64,000 nucleotides of DNA, taken from positions 310,001-374,000 of the forward strand of contig JANQOR010000038.1 in NCBI GenBank assembly GCA_028285685.1. Reading direction: 5' to 3'. Below the pieces are notes generated by a model that saw only the letters and a list, made by a program, of their open reading frames with translations, searched no databases and was not told the DNA's origin. Of this stretch, positions 1 to 8,948 are shown one piece after another. Within the stretch, counting starts at the first letter, position 1, and the number at the start of each line of letters is the position of its first letter. Origin of the DNA: Cyclobacteriaceae bacterium (GTDB taxonomy: Bacteria > Bacteroidota > Bacteroidia > Cytophagales > Cyclobacteriaceae). Made by a program: the position numbers and the translations under genes.

Positions 1-2
1 GA

Positions 3-656
3 TTATGGATTAGCAAGTTGATGCACATACTTTGCAACGGCCTGAATTTCCCCTGGTGAGAGTTCCTTTTTAAAAGAGCGCATGACGGTTAGGGGACTGC
101 CATTGGTGATCAAATCAACCTTTTGGTCAATATCGTATTCCGAAATTGTTAAGTCTGAGGCTCCGAACAATCCCTTTTTGCCATCATTACCGTGACATTT
201 TGCACAAATGGTGCTGAAGATACGCTCACCTTTTTCGAGTTCGTTAAGAGCAGATATCTCAGGATAGTCTTTTTCAAAGGTCCCCTGTGCTCTCGGAAAA
301 GTTGGTTTATCAGTGAAGGAAGCATAGCCCGCGTAGATGAGAACACCCATGGAAAGGAAAGAAGCAAGAGCAAAGTTTAACTGGTGAGCATACCTGCTCA
401 TCCATGCCACCGACAGAAGTAAAATGAACTTGAGGAGATGATAGAGTTCAATTTCTGCGAGTACAACTATCGGATAGAGGCCCGTCGATACGATCAATCC
501 AAAAAAGATCCAATCCGGAATTTTGAACTTAGATCTCATTGCCTGCTGGTATTCCTTGTTGTTTAAACCAAAGAGTGAAAAGAATAACCGAACCAGAAGG
601 TAGAGCAGGAAAATAACTGACAAGCCTGCATGGATTAGTATTAAATTTCGTTCCAT
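3..656 (-). CDS. SirB-like membrane domain fused to cytochrome c
   Basis: The protein has 217 residues. Residues 3-113 form four hydrophobic segments like the SirB family, and residues about 138-217 form a class I cytochrome c domain. The haem-attachment motif CAKCH is at 151-155, and Met192 is a candidate axial ligand. The domain should face the periplasm, anchored by the membrane part, and carry electrons; its partner is not visible. It lies 8 bp downstream of the padR gene on the same strand and may be the last gene of the permease-padR unit. The stop codon is inside the window, so the gene is complete. The cytochrome assignment is firm, the SirB label is by general resemblance. Confidence 0.8.
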   Translation of the reverse strand: MERNLILIHAGLSVIFLLYLLVRLFFSLFGLNNKEYQQAMRSKFKIPDWIFFGLIVSTGLYPIVVLAEIELYHLLKFILLLSVAWMSRYAHQLNFALASFLSMGVLIYAGYASFTDKPTFPRAQGTFEKDYPEISALNELEKGERIFSTICAKCHGNDGKKGLFGASDLTISEYDIDQKVDLITNGSPLTVMRSFKKELSPGEIQAVAKYVHQLANP

Positions 657-664
657 CTGTTTGT

Positions 665-991
665 TTATTGATTTTGTAGACCTGGAATTAGCTTAATCAT
701 CGAGTTCCGCAAGTCATTGGCTTTTACCAACGTGTCCTTGCCAGTCGCTGTGATTCGATAGTAGCGCTTCCTTCGACCCCCGCGCTCCGCAGTAGCACCT
801 GATTCAAAGGACTCTACAAATCCTTTTTTCTCTAGTCGGTAGAAGGCACCATGAAGTGCTCCCACACTTGGACGGTGCTTTGTTTGCTGCTCGATCTCTT
901 CCATTATTGTTACACCGTAGGCGTTTTCACCTAAAATGCCAATGACCAACAAGACGATTTCTTCAAATGCTCCAAGATTCGTGCTTTTCAT
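665..991 (-). CDS. PadR-family transcriptional regulator
   Basis: This 108-residue protein is a single winged-helix domain of the short PadR type. The recognition region (residues about 38-60) reads as helix-turn-helix followed by the basic wing GGRRKRYY near residue 73. PadR proteins are usually repressors whose DNA binding is lifted by a small ligand. The gene starts 2 bp after the stop of the permease gene, so the two are cotranscribed. In Cytophagales, PadR genes often sit beside permeases of this kind, and a role in controlling that transporter is the natural inference. The ligand is unknown. Confidence 0.85.
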   Translation of the reverse strand: MKSTNLGAFEEIVLLVIGILGENAYGVTIMEEIEQQTKHRPSVGALHGAFYRLEKKGFVESFESGATAERGGRRKRYYRITATGKDTLVKANDLRNSMIKLIPGLQNQ

Positions 992-993
992 AA

Positions 994-3630
994 TTATTCG
1001 TTTTTCAGGGTTTCAGCTGGCTGTATTTTAAGTGCCTTAAGTGTCTGGATACCCAAGGTGACACCTGTCATCAGCAGTACTACTGCTAACGGAGTAATAA
1101 AAACCAGCCAGTGGAGGGCTATTCTAAAGGGGAAGCTGTTCAGCCAATCCACTCCGAAATAATACAGCGCAAAGCAGGCGACTAAGCTTCCCAGAGCCAT
1201 CGGGAAAACGAAAAAAGAGCTTAGCATTTGAAATAGATTTTTTCCGGACGCCCCAAGCACTTTTCGAATCCCAATTTCCTTTGTTCTCTGCGTGATAAGA
1301 AAGGAGGATAAGCCAAACAAACCCAGGGCAGCAAGTATGATTGCTAAAATGGAGAATCCTTTGAGCAAGTCGCCGTATCTGAGCTCAGCTCTGAATTCCT
1401 GGTCAAATACCTGGTCTAAAAAGAAATACTCAAATGGATTTTGAGGGAAATGTGCTTTCATTTTAGCTTCAACTTCCTCAAGGGTTTTAAGAAGACCGGT
1501 GGTGTTAACATTTAGGCTTATGTAGACTGGGCGGTTTGGTCTGAGAGCAAATACGATAGGCTCATAACTCGTTTTCAAGGAGGTATGATGGTAATTGCTT
1601 GCCACGCCTAAGACATTGAATTCTCGTTCCATCAAAAGGATTTTGCCACCAACAGCTTCATCTGCATCCTTGAAGCCAAGTGCTTGCATAGCTGCTGAAT
1701 TGAGCACAACGCCTGTTTGATCTGAAGGAAAAGACCGGGAAAATGCACGACCTTTTTCAAAGGTGATTCCGTAGGTTTCGAAGTATCCGTAATCAATGGT
1801 ATTAAAGTGCATAGGAACTCGTTGATCTTTCTTTTCACCTACACCTGATAGCGATCCTGAACTCATTACTCTTCCGGGTACACTGCCGCTAGTAGTGAAG
1901 GAATGAATATTTGCGTCGTTCACCAGGTCAGCGCCAAGAGCTCGTACTGATGTCATTTGATCACGACCTTCATTTCCCTTTTGTGGAGCGTTAATTACCA
2001 GCAATCTTTCTGATTCGAAACCCAGATCTTTGGACAGCAGGTAGTCGGTTTGCTGAGCAATGAGGATCATTCCTCCGATCATTGCTACCGAGATCGCAAA
2101 CTGTGCTGATATCAATACCTTACGTAAAAAGCTACCTTTCTCACTCGTGGAGAACTTTCCGCGAAGAACCGTAATCGGCTCATATTTTGACAAAACAATC
2201 GCTGGGTAGAGGCTCGAAAGGAGTGCTCCAAAGATGACGATACCTACTGTGACCAGCCAGAATAGCGGATCAGTGGAGATCTCGAAATAGATATCCATCC
2301 GTTGTGAAATGTATTTCACTGTTAGGAAAATCATCAAGCATGCAATAACTAGCGAGCCTATATTTATTACAAAGGACTCAGCCAGAAATCTCGGCAGCAG
2401 TTGCCTTCGGTGCGAACCCATGACTTTCCGGATACCCACCTCCTTAGCTTTTAGTGAGGAAAGAGCAGTAGTAAGGTTGATGTAGTTGAGGTAGACGATT
2501 ACCAGGATAAGGCCAGCTATGAGAACAAGGAAGTTTATGGCATTTCGATTTCCATTTTCACCCAATTCAAAAGTCAGGTGAGAGTCCAGATGAATATCCT
2601 TAAGTGACTGCAATGCAAATTTTTCTGTAGCACCTCCCATCTGATCACCTCGGAATTTTTCAAGTATTGAAGCAACCTCTTTCTCAAACGCTGGTATATC
2701 TGTCCCACTGTTCAGTTGTATGTAAGTGTGATAAAACGGCAGAGACCAGTCGTTATTTTGGAAGATCGGCCACTGTTCCAATGTTTTCATAGACATCAGC
2801 ATGTCCAGCTTCAGATGCGAGTCATTCCTAGGATTTTCCAGTACGGCGGTGACTTTCAACTCCGCTTCACCGTCTTCGAAAGAAAACCGGATCAATTGCC
2901 CGATAGCTGGCTCGTCTCCAAAAAAACGTGTGGCCAATTGCTCTGAAAGGGCCACTGAATTAGGTTCGCTGAGTGCCGACGACGGATCTCCTTCTAACAA
3001 TTGATAGGAAAATACCTCAAAATAGGACTCCTCGGTAAACACTGGCTTCTCCACATGAAATGCCTGGTTCTTGTAATTAACTACACCGTGTGTGAAAGAA
3101 TAGTAGAAGCGACATTGATTGTACACTTCTGGGTATTCCTCCAGCATGATTGGTCCTACTGGCAAAAAGGTCGTCGCGCCGTTGAAAGAGACCTGATCCC
3201 CATGCGTTCGCTTGAAACTCACTCTGTATGTGTCTTCAAAATTTTCATGAAATCTGTCGTAGTTCAATTCATACACAGCATACTGCGCAATCAAAAGTGC
3301 TGCAAAAAAGCCGGTAATCAGACCCAAAAAGTTGATTGAACTTGAAAGCCTATTCCTTGAAAAGCTTCGAAAGGCCAGTTTGAGATAGTTGCGATAAAGT
3401 GACATAGAAGCGGACTTAAACATTTGAGGTTTTTTCATGGTAAAAAATTTTATTGAGCTGAGCATATCCCTGATAAAAAGGAGTTTGGCTTTAGATGCTC
3501 CCTGAGATTTCACTCTATTTTGAAAAATCTCCAGCGCATCACCGTAGAGGATCTCCACCTGACGATCTGAGCAGATTTTGCTTAAGATCCAGAGCGGCCA
3601 TTTTGGAGGATTTGGTTGGTCCATTTTCAT
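994..3630 (-). CDS. ABC transporter permease of MacB/FtsX type with N-terminal prefix domain
   Basis: This 878-residue protein starts with a cytoplasmic prefix (residues 1-75, including PKWPLWILSKIC and the GDALEIF segment) typical of 'permease prefix domain 2' transporters of Cytophagales. Then follow a transmembrane helix near 92-115, a large periplasmic MacB-like domain, FtsX-type helices around 365-490, a second periplasmic domain and three final helices (about 760-870). Both FtsX cores carry the conserved EIGIRKVLG/VGIRKVMG motif. No ATPase gene is adjacent, as is usual for this group. The likely role is mechanotransmission-type export or lipoprotein/peptide handling at the cell envelope. 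The substrate is unknown. Confidence 0.88.
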   Translation of the reverse strand: MKMDQPNPPKWPLWILSKICSDRQVEILYGDALEIFQNRVKSQGASKAKLLFIRDMLSSIKFFTMKKPQMFKSASMSLYRNYLKLAFRSFSRNRLSSSINFLGLITGFFAALLIAQYAVYELNYDRFHENFEDTYRVSFKRTHGDQVSFNGATTFLPVGPIMLEEYPEVYNQCRFYYSFTHGVVNYKNQAFHVEKPVFTEESYFEVFSYQLLEGDPSSALSEPNSVALSEQLATRFFGDEPAIGQLIRFSFEDGEAELKVTAVLENPRNDSHLKLDMLMSMKTLEQWPIFQNNDWSLPFYHTYIQLNSGTDIPAFEKEVASILEKFRGDQMGGATEKFALQSLKDIHLDSHLTFELGENGNRNAINFLVLIAGLILVIVYLNYINLTTALSSLKAKEVGIRKVMGSHRRQLLPRFLAESFVINIGSLVIACLMIFLTVKYISQRMDIYFEISTDPLFWLVTVGIVIFGALLSSLYPAIVLSKYEPITVLRGKFSTSEKGSFLRKVLISAQFAISVAMIGGMILIAQQTDYLLSKDLGFESERLLVINAPQKGNEGRDQMTSVRALGADLVNDANIHSFTTSGSVPGRVMSSGSLSGVGEKKDQRVPMHFNTIDYGYFETYGITFEKGRAFSRSFPSDQTGVVLNSAAMQALGFKDADEAVGGKILLMEREFNVLGVASNYHHTSLKTSYEPIVFALRPNRPVYISLNVNTTGLLKTLEEVEAKMKAHFPQNPFEYFFLDQVFDQEFRAELRYGDLLKGFSILAIILAALGLFGLSSFLITQRTKEIGIRKVLGASGKNLFQMLSSFFVFPMALGSLVACFALYYFGVDWLNSFPFRIALHWLVFITPLAVVLLMTGVTLGIQTLKALKIQPAETLKNE

Positions 3631-3653
3631 CTGGTAACGAAGAGAAGACTTAT

Positions 3654-3803
3654 ATGTTTCCTAAAACTAAAACAAATAAATTAAAAATACCCCTAGAGGT
3701 GGATGAATCAATTTCATCCAGAGGACTAGGAACGCTCATCAAAAAAGCTTGGAATGCTGATCTGCACCGCGGTGATTTGCAAAGAAAAAAACATGAATTA
3801 TGA
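3654..3803 (+). CDS. possible small protein upstream of the rhodanese gene
   Basis: An ATG at 3654 opens a 49-codon frame, rich in Lys, whose TGA stop overlaps the ATG of the rhodanese gene (ATGA arrangement). The overlap hints at translational coupling. Against it, only 23 bp separate it from the divergent permease start, leaving little room for a promoter of its own. The stretch could equally be an untranslated leader of the rhodanese mRNA. No family is recognised. Confidence 0.25.
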   Translation: MFPKTKTNKLKIPLEVDESISSRGLGTLIKKAWNADLHRGDLQRKKHEL

Positions 3804-4192
3804 ATGAGCAAATCAAACATTATCGGAACAAGTTAGATTATGAGTGGGATTCTGCAGATCTATTTGAAAACCTTGAAACAAGAACGGATGTAGTTGTGAT
3901 TGATACTCGGAAAGAGTTTGCCTATGAAATCGAACATATTCCTAGTGCCATCAATTTTCCGCACCGGACCATGGATGAGAAAACCACCGTTCACATGGAC
4001 AGGTCTAAAATCTACGTTTGCTACTGTGATGGAATCGGATGCAATGGATCGACAAGAGGTGCACTAAAGATGACCGAACTAGGCTTCAATACACTTGAAC
4101 TGATTGGCGGACTCGACTGGTGGAAAAGAGATGGCTATTCAACCGAAGGGAATGAAGCCACGGTAGGTGTCGAGGTTCAGTGTGCATGCTAG
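3800..4192 (+). CDS. single-domain rhodanese-like sulfurtransferase
   Basis: The 130-residue protein is one rhodanese domain. It shows the DTRKEFAYEIEHIPSAINFP segment (residues 35-54) and the active-site loop beginning CDGIGCNGST, with Cys76 as the persulfide-forming residue. The C-terminal GGLDWWKRDG motif is also typical. Such proteins move sulfane sulfur or detoxify cyanide or thiols in the cytoplasm. The protein ends in CAC, two further cysteines of unknown significance. It is followed by a NIPSNAP and a GNAT gene on the same strand, with 31 bp and then a 1-bp overlap, so an operon is likely. Confidence 0.85.
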   Translation: MNEQIKHYRNKLDYEWDSADLFENLETRTDVVVIDTRKEFAYEIEHIPSAINFPHRTMDEKTTVHMDRSKIYVCYCDGIGCNGSTRGALKMTELGFNTLELIGGLDWWKRDGYSTEGNEATVGVEVQCAC

Positions 4193-4223
4193 ATCTCGAT
4201 TTTTTTTAATTACTTGTGGCTTT

Positions 4224-4556
4224 ATGGTAACCTGCTTTTTAAAATACATTATTGACCCATATAGGGTTTCCGAGTTCGAAGACTATGCAAAGACCTGGAT
4301 TGACTTGGTGAACAAAACAGGCGGAATTCATCACGGGTATCTGCTTCCGCATGAAGGACCGAATAATATTGCCTATGCTTCATTTTCGTTTCCATCTATG
4401 GCTGATTACGAGATATACCGAAAGGAATTCACTACAAACCCGGAATTTCTTGAAGTGATGAGAGATGCTAACGAAAAGAAATTCATAGTTAGCTACGAAC
4501 GAAGTTTCATGAGACCGGTCTTGCAAGGGTTTACGGATAAGGCCCGAATCGAATAA
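4224..4556 (+). CDS. NIPSNAP-family protein
   Basis: I chose the ATG at 4224, giving 110 residues. The frame is open further upstream but there it overlaps the rhodanese gene. The segment from KYIIDPYRVSEFEDYAKTWIDL through GGIHHGYLLPHE is the hallmark of the NIPSNAP fold, a dimeric ferredoxin-like alpha/beta barrel. The family has no settled enzymatic role; some members take part in stress or metabolite handling. Its TAA overlaps the ATG of the following acetyltransferase gene, which supports cotranscription and translational coupling. Confidence 0.75.
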   Translation: MVTCFLKYIIDPYRVSEFEDYAKTWIDLVNKTGGIHHGYLLPHEGPNNIAYASFSFPSMADYEIYRKEFTTNPEFLEVMRDANEKKFIVSYERSFMRPVLQGFTDKARIE

Positions 4557-5020
4557 TGATCAAAGTTGATAGAGCGGTCATTCGTAAGGCCCAGCTCAAG
4601 GATATGGATCAATTGATCCAGTTATGTCAGGAGCATGCGGAGTACGAAAGAAGTGAATACAATCCCAAAGGAAAGTTTGTAAAATTAACGGCGCTAATCT
4701 TTAGTGATCAAGCTCCAGTCAATTGCGTTGTTGCAGAATCAGAAGGGCAATTGATTGGTTACGTGACCTTCATGAAACAGTTTTCAACGTGGGATGCTGC
4801 TTACTACGTGTACATGGATTGTCTCTTTTTGAGGGAAACTGCTAGGGGACAAGGTATTGGAAAAGAGCTGATGAGGTCTGTTGTCCGATTTGCCAGGGAT
4901 GAGTATTGCAGCCAGGTTCAATGGCATACTCCGGACTTTAATCATAGGGCGATCAAGTTTTATCGTGATTACGGTGCGATCTCGAAGACAAAGGAGAGGT
5001 TCTTTTTAGATTTGAAATAG
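4556..5020 (+). CDS. GNAT-family N-acetyltransferase
   Basis: The 154-residue protein is a single GNAT domain. The acetyl-CoA pyrophosphate-binding loop is RGQGIGKELM near residues 98-107, preceded by the beta-4 strand VYMDCLFL. The C-terminal part has the NHRAIKFYRDYGA segment that closes the domain. The acceptor substrate cannot be told; these proteins acetylate small amines, antibiotics or protein N-termini. It overlaps the NIPSNAP gene by one base and is probably the last gene of the rhodanese operon. Confidence 0.85.
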   Translation: MIKVDRAVIRKAQLKDMDQLIQLCQEHAEYERSEYNPKGKFVKLTALIFSDQAPVNCVVAESEGQLIGYVTFMKQFSTWDAAYYVYMDCLFLRETARGQGIGKELMRSVVRFARDEYCSQVQWHTPDFNHRAIKFYRDYGAISKTKERFFLDLK

Positions 5021-5031
5021 AACTGTGATAG

Positions 5032-6168
5032 CTACTCTTTAACAAACCTGTCCAGGACCTCAAATTTAAGCTTGATTAAAGTTGGAAGGCATTTAAACAA
5101 CTCAAGATTTGTGAGTATCACCACACCCAAATTCTGTGCAGGAACTAGGGCTATAAAGGAACCGTAGCCTGGCAAGGCACCGCCAAACTCAACGATTTTA
5201 TGATTTTGATAGTCGCCAACAACCCAACCCAAAGCTGCGGCAAGCAAGTTTGCATCAGGGTTAAAAAAACCTTGATATGCGGGAGTAAGCACATTATGAG
5301 GTTTGTAGGTTTCTCTCAAAGCTTTTTCACTTACTAGCCGTTCACCTTCAAATACTCCCTTTGATAGATGAAGCCGAACCCAATTGGACCAATCAGCAAT
5401 ATTGGTGAATGTACCGGCAGCAGCTGCAACATTTTCTGCATTGTACGCTTGAATTTGGACGATCTCTCCATCTTTTAAATCATGAGGAGCCGCTAACAAA
5501 GGATTTGAAGATCCTTTGTCGAAACGCAATGTTGTTTCTTCCATTCCCAGTTTTTTGTAAATTCTGTTTTCCACGAAATCGTCATATGAACCTGAAACAG
5601 AACGTACAACTTCTCCAGCCAAGAAGTACATGAGATTGGGGGCAGATCCATATTTAGCTCTGAAATTAGAAACATCAAAGAGTTTCATGTCGCTTAAAAT
5701 CTCAGGTCTTGAGCGGCTGCTAAATAGTGCGATTGTGTCCGCAGAAGTCATTCCACTATTCATTGCAAGTGCATCTCTTATTGTAAAATGAGTCTCCACC
5801 CACGGATCTGAAATTGAAAATTCAGGAAGGTGCTTTTTGATAGGGTCATCCCAGTTGACAAGACCTTGATCAACAAGGATGGCAATTGCAGTAGATGTTA
5901 CGGCTTTGGTGAAAGATGCCACCTGAAACGTTGTTCTGGGAGTCACGAGTTCATCTGAATCAATGCTCTTAACTCCAAATCCCTGGCTCATGAGCACCGT
6001 ATCGTTTTTGACTACTAAAAGCGCCAGACCTGGAATCTTTCCTTCGTCCATCGCGGCAGCCACGACCTCTTCAATCCCCGCCAAAGGAGATTGAGCTACT
6101 GAACGAGTGGGATTGAGTTGCAAGACTAATAGCAGTGCGAATGTTGAGCCTTTGATAAAATACTTCAT
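5032..6168 (-). CDS. secreted serine hydrolase of beta-lactamase/PBP4-like (class C) family, variant active site
   Basis: The protein has 378 residues with a signal peptide (1-25). The first catalytic motif is present as S85-F-T-K88. The second, normally Y-S-N, lies in Y173-GSAPN and appears altered, with A-P-N at the usual place. The third, normally H-G-G, reads FGGALPG. Members of this family are esterases, peptidases or amidases in the periplasm rather than true resistance enzymes. The intact SxxK indicates that acylation may still occur, but the altered second and third motifs make the substrate and activity uncertain. It is convergent with the GNAT gene (11 bp). Confidence 0.8.
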   Translation of the reverse strand: MKYFIKGSTFALLLVLQLNPTRSVAQSPLAGIEEVVAAAMDEGKIPGLALLVVKNDTVLMSQGFGVKSIDSDELVTPRTTFQVASFTKAVTSTAIAILVDQGLVNWDDPIKKHLPEFSISDPWVETHFTIRDALAMNSGMTSADTIALFSSRSRPEILSDMKLFDVSNFRAKYGSAPNLMYFLAGEVVRSVSGSYDDFVENRIYKKLGMEETTLRFDKGSSNPLLAAPHDLKDGEIVQIQAYNAENVAAAAGTFTNIADWSNWVRLHLSKGVFEGERLVSEKALRETYKPHNVLTPAYQGFFNPDANLLAAALGWVVGDYQNHKIVEFGGALPGYGSFIALVPAQNLGVVILTNLELFKCLPTLIKLKFEVLDRFVKE

Positions 6169-6270
6169 GCCCTCAGGGATTTGATCTCTCTTTAAATTTA
6201 GTAAGGATGTGCACCTTATGTTTGTTCGTTAAATTAATTATGCCAGTCGCAATCACATTATAGTTTTAAC

Positions 6271-6750
6271 ATGCAGGAACCAAAGATCGTAGAATCCCCA
6301 GAAAGAAAACTAATTGCAATGCGCAGGAGAATGTCACTGTCCAATCATAAGGTCAGGGAACTCTGGCAGGGATTTAGGCCACGGGTTGGTGAAATTGCTG
6401 ACCGATTAGGTTCTGATTTTTTTTCAATCCAACACTACCCTGAAGACTTCAAGATGGCGGATTTTCGTCCTACGACCGAGTTTGACAAACTGGCAGCAGT
6501 TGAGGTTAGTAGTTATGACAAAATACCGGAAGATATGGAGTCCTATGAGTTGGCAGGTGGTAAGTATGCTGTATTCATTCATCACGGACCGGCTTCCGCT
6601 TTTGCGAAGACCTTTCAATACATTTATAATGTTTGGATTCCCAATTCTGAATATGAGCTCGACAAAAGAGATCAGTTTGAAATTCTGGGACCAAATTATC
6701 GTCCTGACGATCCGGATGCCGAAGAGGAGGTGTGGATTCCAATTCGATAA
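6271..6750 (+). CDS. GyrI-like / AraC effector-binding domain protein
   Basis: This 159-residue stand-alone domain matches the GyrI-like small-molecule-binding fold. It begins with the strand RKLIAMRRRMSLSN, has a central AAVEVSSYDKIPEDMESYELAGGKYAVFIHHGP and ends DPDAEEEVWIPIR, where the acidic residue typically contacts cationic ligands. Such proteins bind or hydrolyse small hydrophobic compounds, or inhibit DNA gyrase in the E. coli case. No DNA-binding domain is attached. It is convergent with the following PD40 gene (10 bp). Confidence 0.75.
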   Translation: MQEPKIVESPERKLIAMRRRMSLSNHKVRELWQGFRPRVGEIADRLGSDFFSIQHYPEDFKMADFRPTTEFDKLAAVEVSSYDKIPEDMESYELAGGKYAVFIHHGPASAFAKTFQYIYNVWIPNSEYELDKRDQFEILGPNYRPDDPDAEEEVWIPIR

Positions 6751-6760
6751 ACTGGGGCAG

Positions 6761-7624
6761 CTACCAGTCAATTTCCAATCGCCTCACTTTTTTAGATCCA
6801 ATATCAATAATGTATAAATGCCAGGTTCCTTCTCTATTAGAGGAAAAAAGAACTTCCTGGTTGCTGATCCAGGAAGGAGCAGCGTTTCGACCTTCTGAAT
6901 CAGTTAGTTGGGTGATGTCAGATCCATCCCAATTCATTTGATATAGCTGCCAGCTGTTCTTTTGTCCACGCTTTGATGTGAAGATGACCGTTTTTTCATT
7001 TGGTGAAGGAGTAGGTTCACTATCTCGTGACGGACTTGAGGCCATAATCGTTGGCTGCTGACCCGGTGTGAAGGTAGCAAGCTCCCAGTCTTTTCCATCC
7101 TTGACGACACCCCACAGTTGCCTTTTGGTCATCGAAGGTTTAATTGGGTTGTGGTGCTCAAAGGCATTACTCCATTGTGTGTCCTGACCAGAACCAAGCG
7201 CCACAGATCTAACCTCGTCCCCATCACCATTGCTTGTATAGAACAAGGTGTCTGGATTAGTCAACCAAAAGGATATCAAATTCAAGTTTGAATTATCTGT
7301 CATCTGTTGGATGTCTTTTGTTTGTAGGTCAATCAGATAGATATTAAAATTCCCTCCTTTGTTGGAAAAGAAGGATAGCATTTTACCATCCGGTGACCAG
7401 GAAGGTTGTCCTTCCATCGATTCCCAATCTGTAATTCGTTCTGGGTTTGTGCCATCTTTATCTACGATGTAGATGTCTGAATTTCCATCCTTAATTGCCC
7501 TGAACGCAATTCTAGATCGATCATTTGAGACAGCTGGTTCCATTTCTGCCACCTGTTGGAAAGCAAAGGAATTGATAGTTGCGGATATAGAGTACAGAAA
7601 TAAATAAAGAGCTGACTGCCGCAT
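6761..7624 (-). CDS. secreted TolB-like PD40 beta-propeller protein
   Basis: The 287-residue protein begins with a hydrophobic signal-like segment (1-20) and then carries repeated PD40 (WD40-like) blades. Examples are SNDRSRIAFRAIKDGNSDIYIVDKDG, PSWSPDGKMLSFFSNKGGNFNIYLID and PTPSPNEKTVIFTSKRG. The fold is like the C-terminal propeller of TolB, which in the periplasm serves protein-protein contacts. The usual TolB N-terminal domain is absent, so this is not the Tol-Pal protein itself. Role unknown; scaffold or sugar-binding functions are possible. Confidence 0.8.
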   Translation of the reverse strand: MRQSALYLFLYSISATINSFAFQQVAEMEPAVSNDRSRIAFRAIKDGNSDIYIVDKDGTNPERITDWESMEGQPSWSPDGKMLSFFSNKGGNFNIYLIDLQTKDIQQMTDNSNLNLISFWLTNPDTLFYTSNGDGDEVRSVALGSGQDTQWSNAFEHHNPIKPSMTKRQLWGVVKDGKDWELATFTPGQQPTIMASSPSRDSEPTPSPNEKTVIFTSKRGQKNSWQLYQMNWDGSDITQLTDSEGRNAAPSWISNQEVLFSSNREGTWHLYIIDIGSKKVRRLEIDW

Positions 7625-7750
7625 AGTGACAAGTGTTGTGTTTGAAAAGCGAACGCAAAACTCTTGAACCGGTTGCTTTCACTTCTGCTTTTGATATCTT
7701 TCGAAAACGAAGTATACTACCTGTCAAAGTAAAATCTCGTAATAAGGCCT

Positions 7751-8848
7751 ATGCAATTTGAGATCTCACCAATCCAACTCGTCACCATAGGTGCGGTTAT
7801 GAATGGGTTAGTCTTCACATTCCTTCTTTTTGAAAAGAAGGAAAATCATCAAGCTAATCGTTTCTTATCCTTGATGATTCTGTCAATGTGCCTGACTTTC
7901 ACACCGTTCATCCTGGACATGTCGATTTGGAACAAGTACCAATCGTTGGCTTGGCTTCCATTTTCACTTTCTTACTGGATAGGGCCTTCCTTCTACTTTT
8001 ATATCAAAACGTTGACCGGTGCTTCTCCGAATTTTACGAGAAAAGACCTGGGGCACTTCGCACCATTGATCCTCAATTACCTTCATAGTATTTATCATGC
8101 CGTTGTATTGAATTCAAATCCATGGCCATGGTTTCATCATGTTGCAGAAGTGTTGGAAACAGCAGCAATTTTATCTGTGGCCATCTACCTTGTCATTTCT
8201 TTTAGGATCGTTAAGAAGTATCAGCGGTCCTTACTAGACAACGTTTCCAACATCGAAAAGACTGATCTTAGATGGGTAAGTCAAATTATTTTCGTGATCG
8301 GGGGCTGCTGTTTACTCATTATCGTTTTCCTGGTGATCAGTATGGTTGCAGGAGGCAAGTACTCCCTTGCAGAGTGGGATGATCCAAGAGCTTTTGTTTT
8401 ACTCATTTATGCCTGTATTCTGTATTGGCTGAGCATCAGCGGTTTCAAGCAGGCTCAAACGCATAAAATATCGACCTCTGTCTTCGTCGAATCGGATGCA
8501 CAACAGGAATCATCTGAGATTATCCAAAAGCTTCGTGAAATATTAGAGAATGATAAGCTATATAGGAATCCTGAGCTATCACTTTCAGACTTAAGTAAAT
8601 CGGTGGAAATATCTGAACGTGCAATATCTGATACCATCAACCAGGAGCTTGGAAAGAACTTCTTTCAGCTAATAAATGAATACAGGGTTGAAGAAATTAA
8701 GCAACGGCTAAGAGACCCTAACCATGATCATTTGAAGATAATCAGTCTTGCGACGGATGCTGGCTTCAACTCAAAGGCTAGCTTCAATCGAGTATTTAAA
8801 TCCCTGACTGGAAGTACACCAAAGGAATACAAATCCGAAAATTTATAA
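7751..8848 (+). CDS. membrane-bound AraC-family transcriptional regulator
   Basis: The 365-residue protein has seven predicted transmembrane helices in residues 7-235 and an AraC-type double helix-turn-helix in residues about 255-365. The C-terminal signature FNSKASFNRVFKSLTGSTPKEY is characteristic. It belongs to the Bacteroidota group in which a 7TM sensor is joined directly to AraC DNA binding. The next genes on the strand, starting 100 bp downstream, encode two secreted lipocalin-like proteins that could be its targets. The signal sensed is unknown. Confidence 0.85.
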   Translation: MQFEISPIQLVTIGAVMNGLVFTFLLFEKKENHQANRFLSLMILSMCLTFTPFILDMSIWNKYQSLAWLPFSLSYWIGPSFYFYIKTLTGASPNFTRKDLGHFAPLILNYLHSIYHAVVLNSNPWPWFHHVAEVLETAAILSVAIYLVISFRIVKKYQRSLLDNVSNIEKTDLRWVSQIIFVIGGCCLLIIVFLVISMVAGGKYSLAEWDDPRAFVLLIYACILYWLSISGFKQAQTHKISTSVFVESDAQQESSEIIQKLREILENDKLYRNPELSLSDLSKSVEISERAISDTINQELGKNFFQLINEYRVEEIKQRLRDPNHDHLKIISLATDAGFNSKASFNRVFKSLTGSTPKEYKSENL

Positions 8849-8948
8849 TCGAATGCGGGTTTTGAGACCTCAAAACCAGAATTGAGACTTTTGATTTGAA
8901 GCGCCCTTATAATTTGAGCGAAGATTTAAAACTTATAAAATAAGGGAC

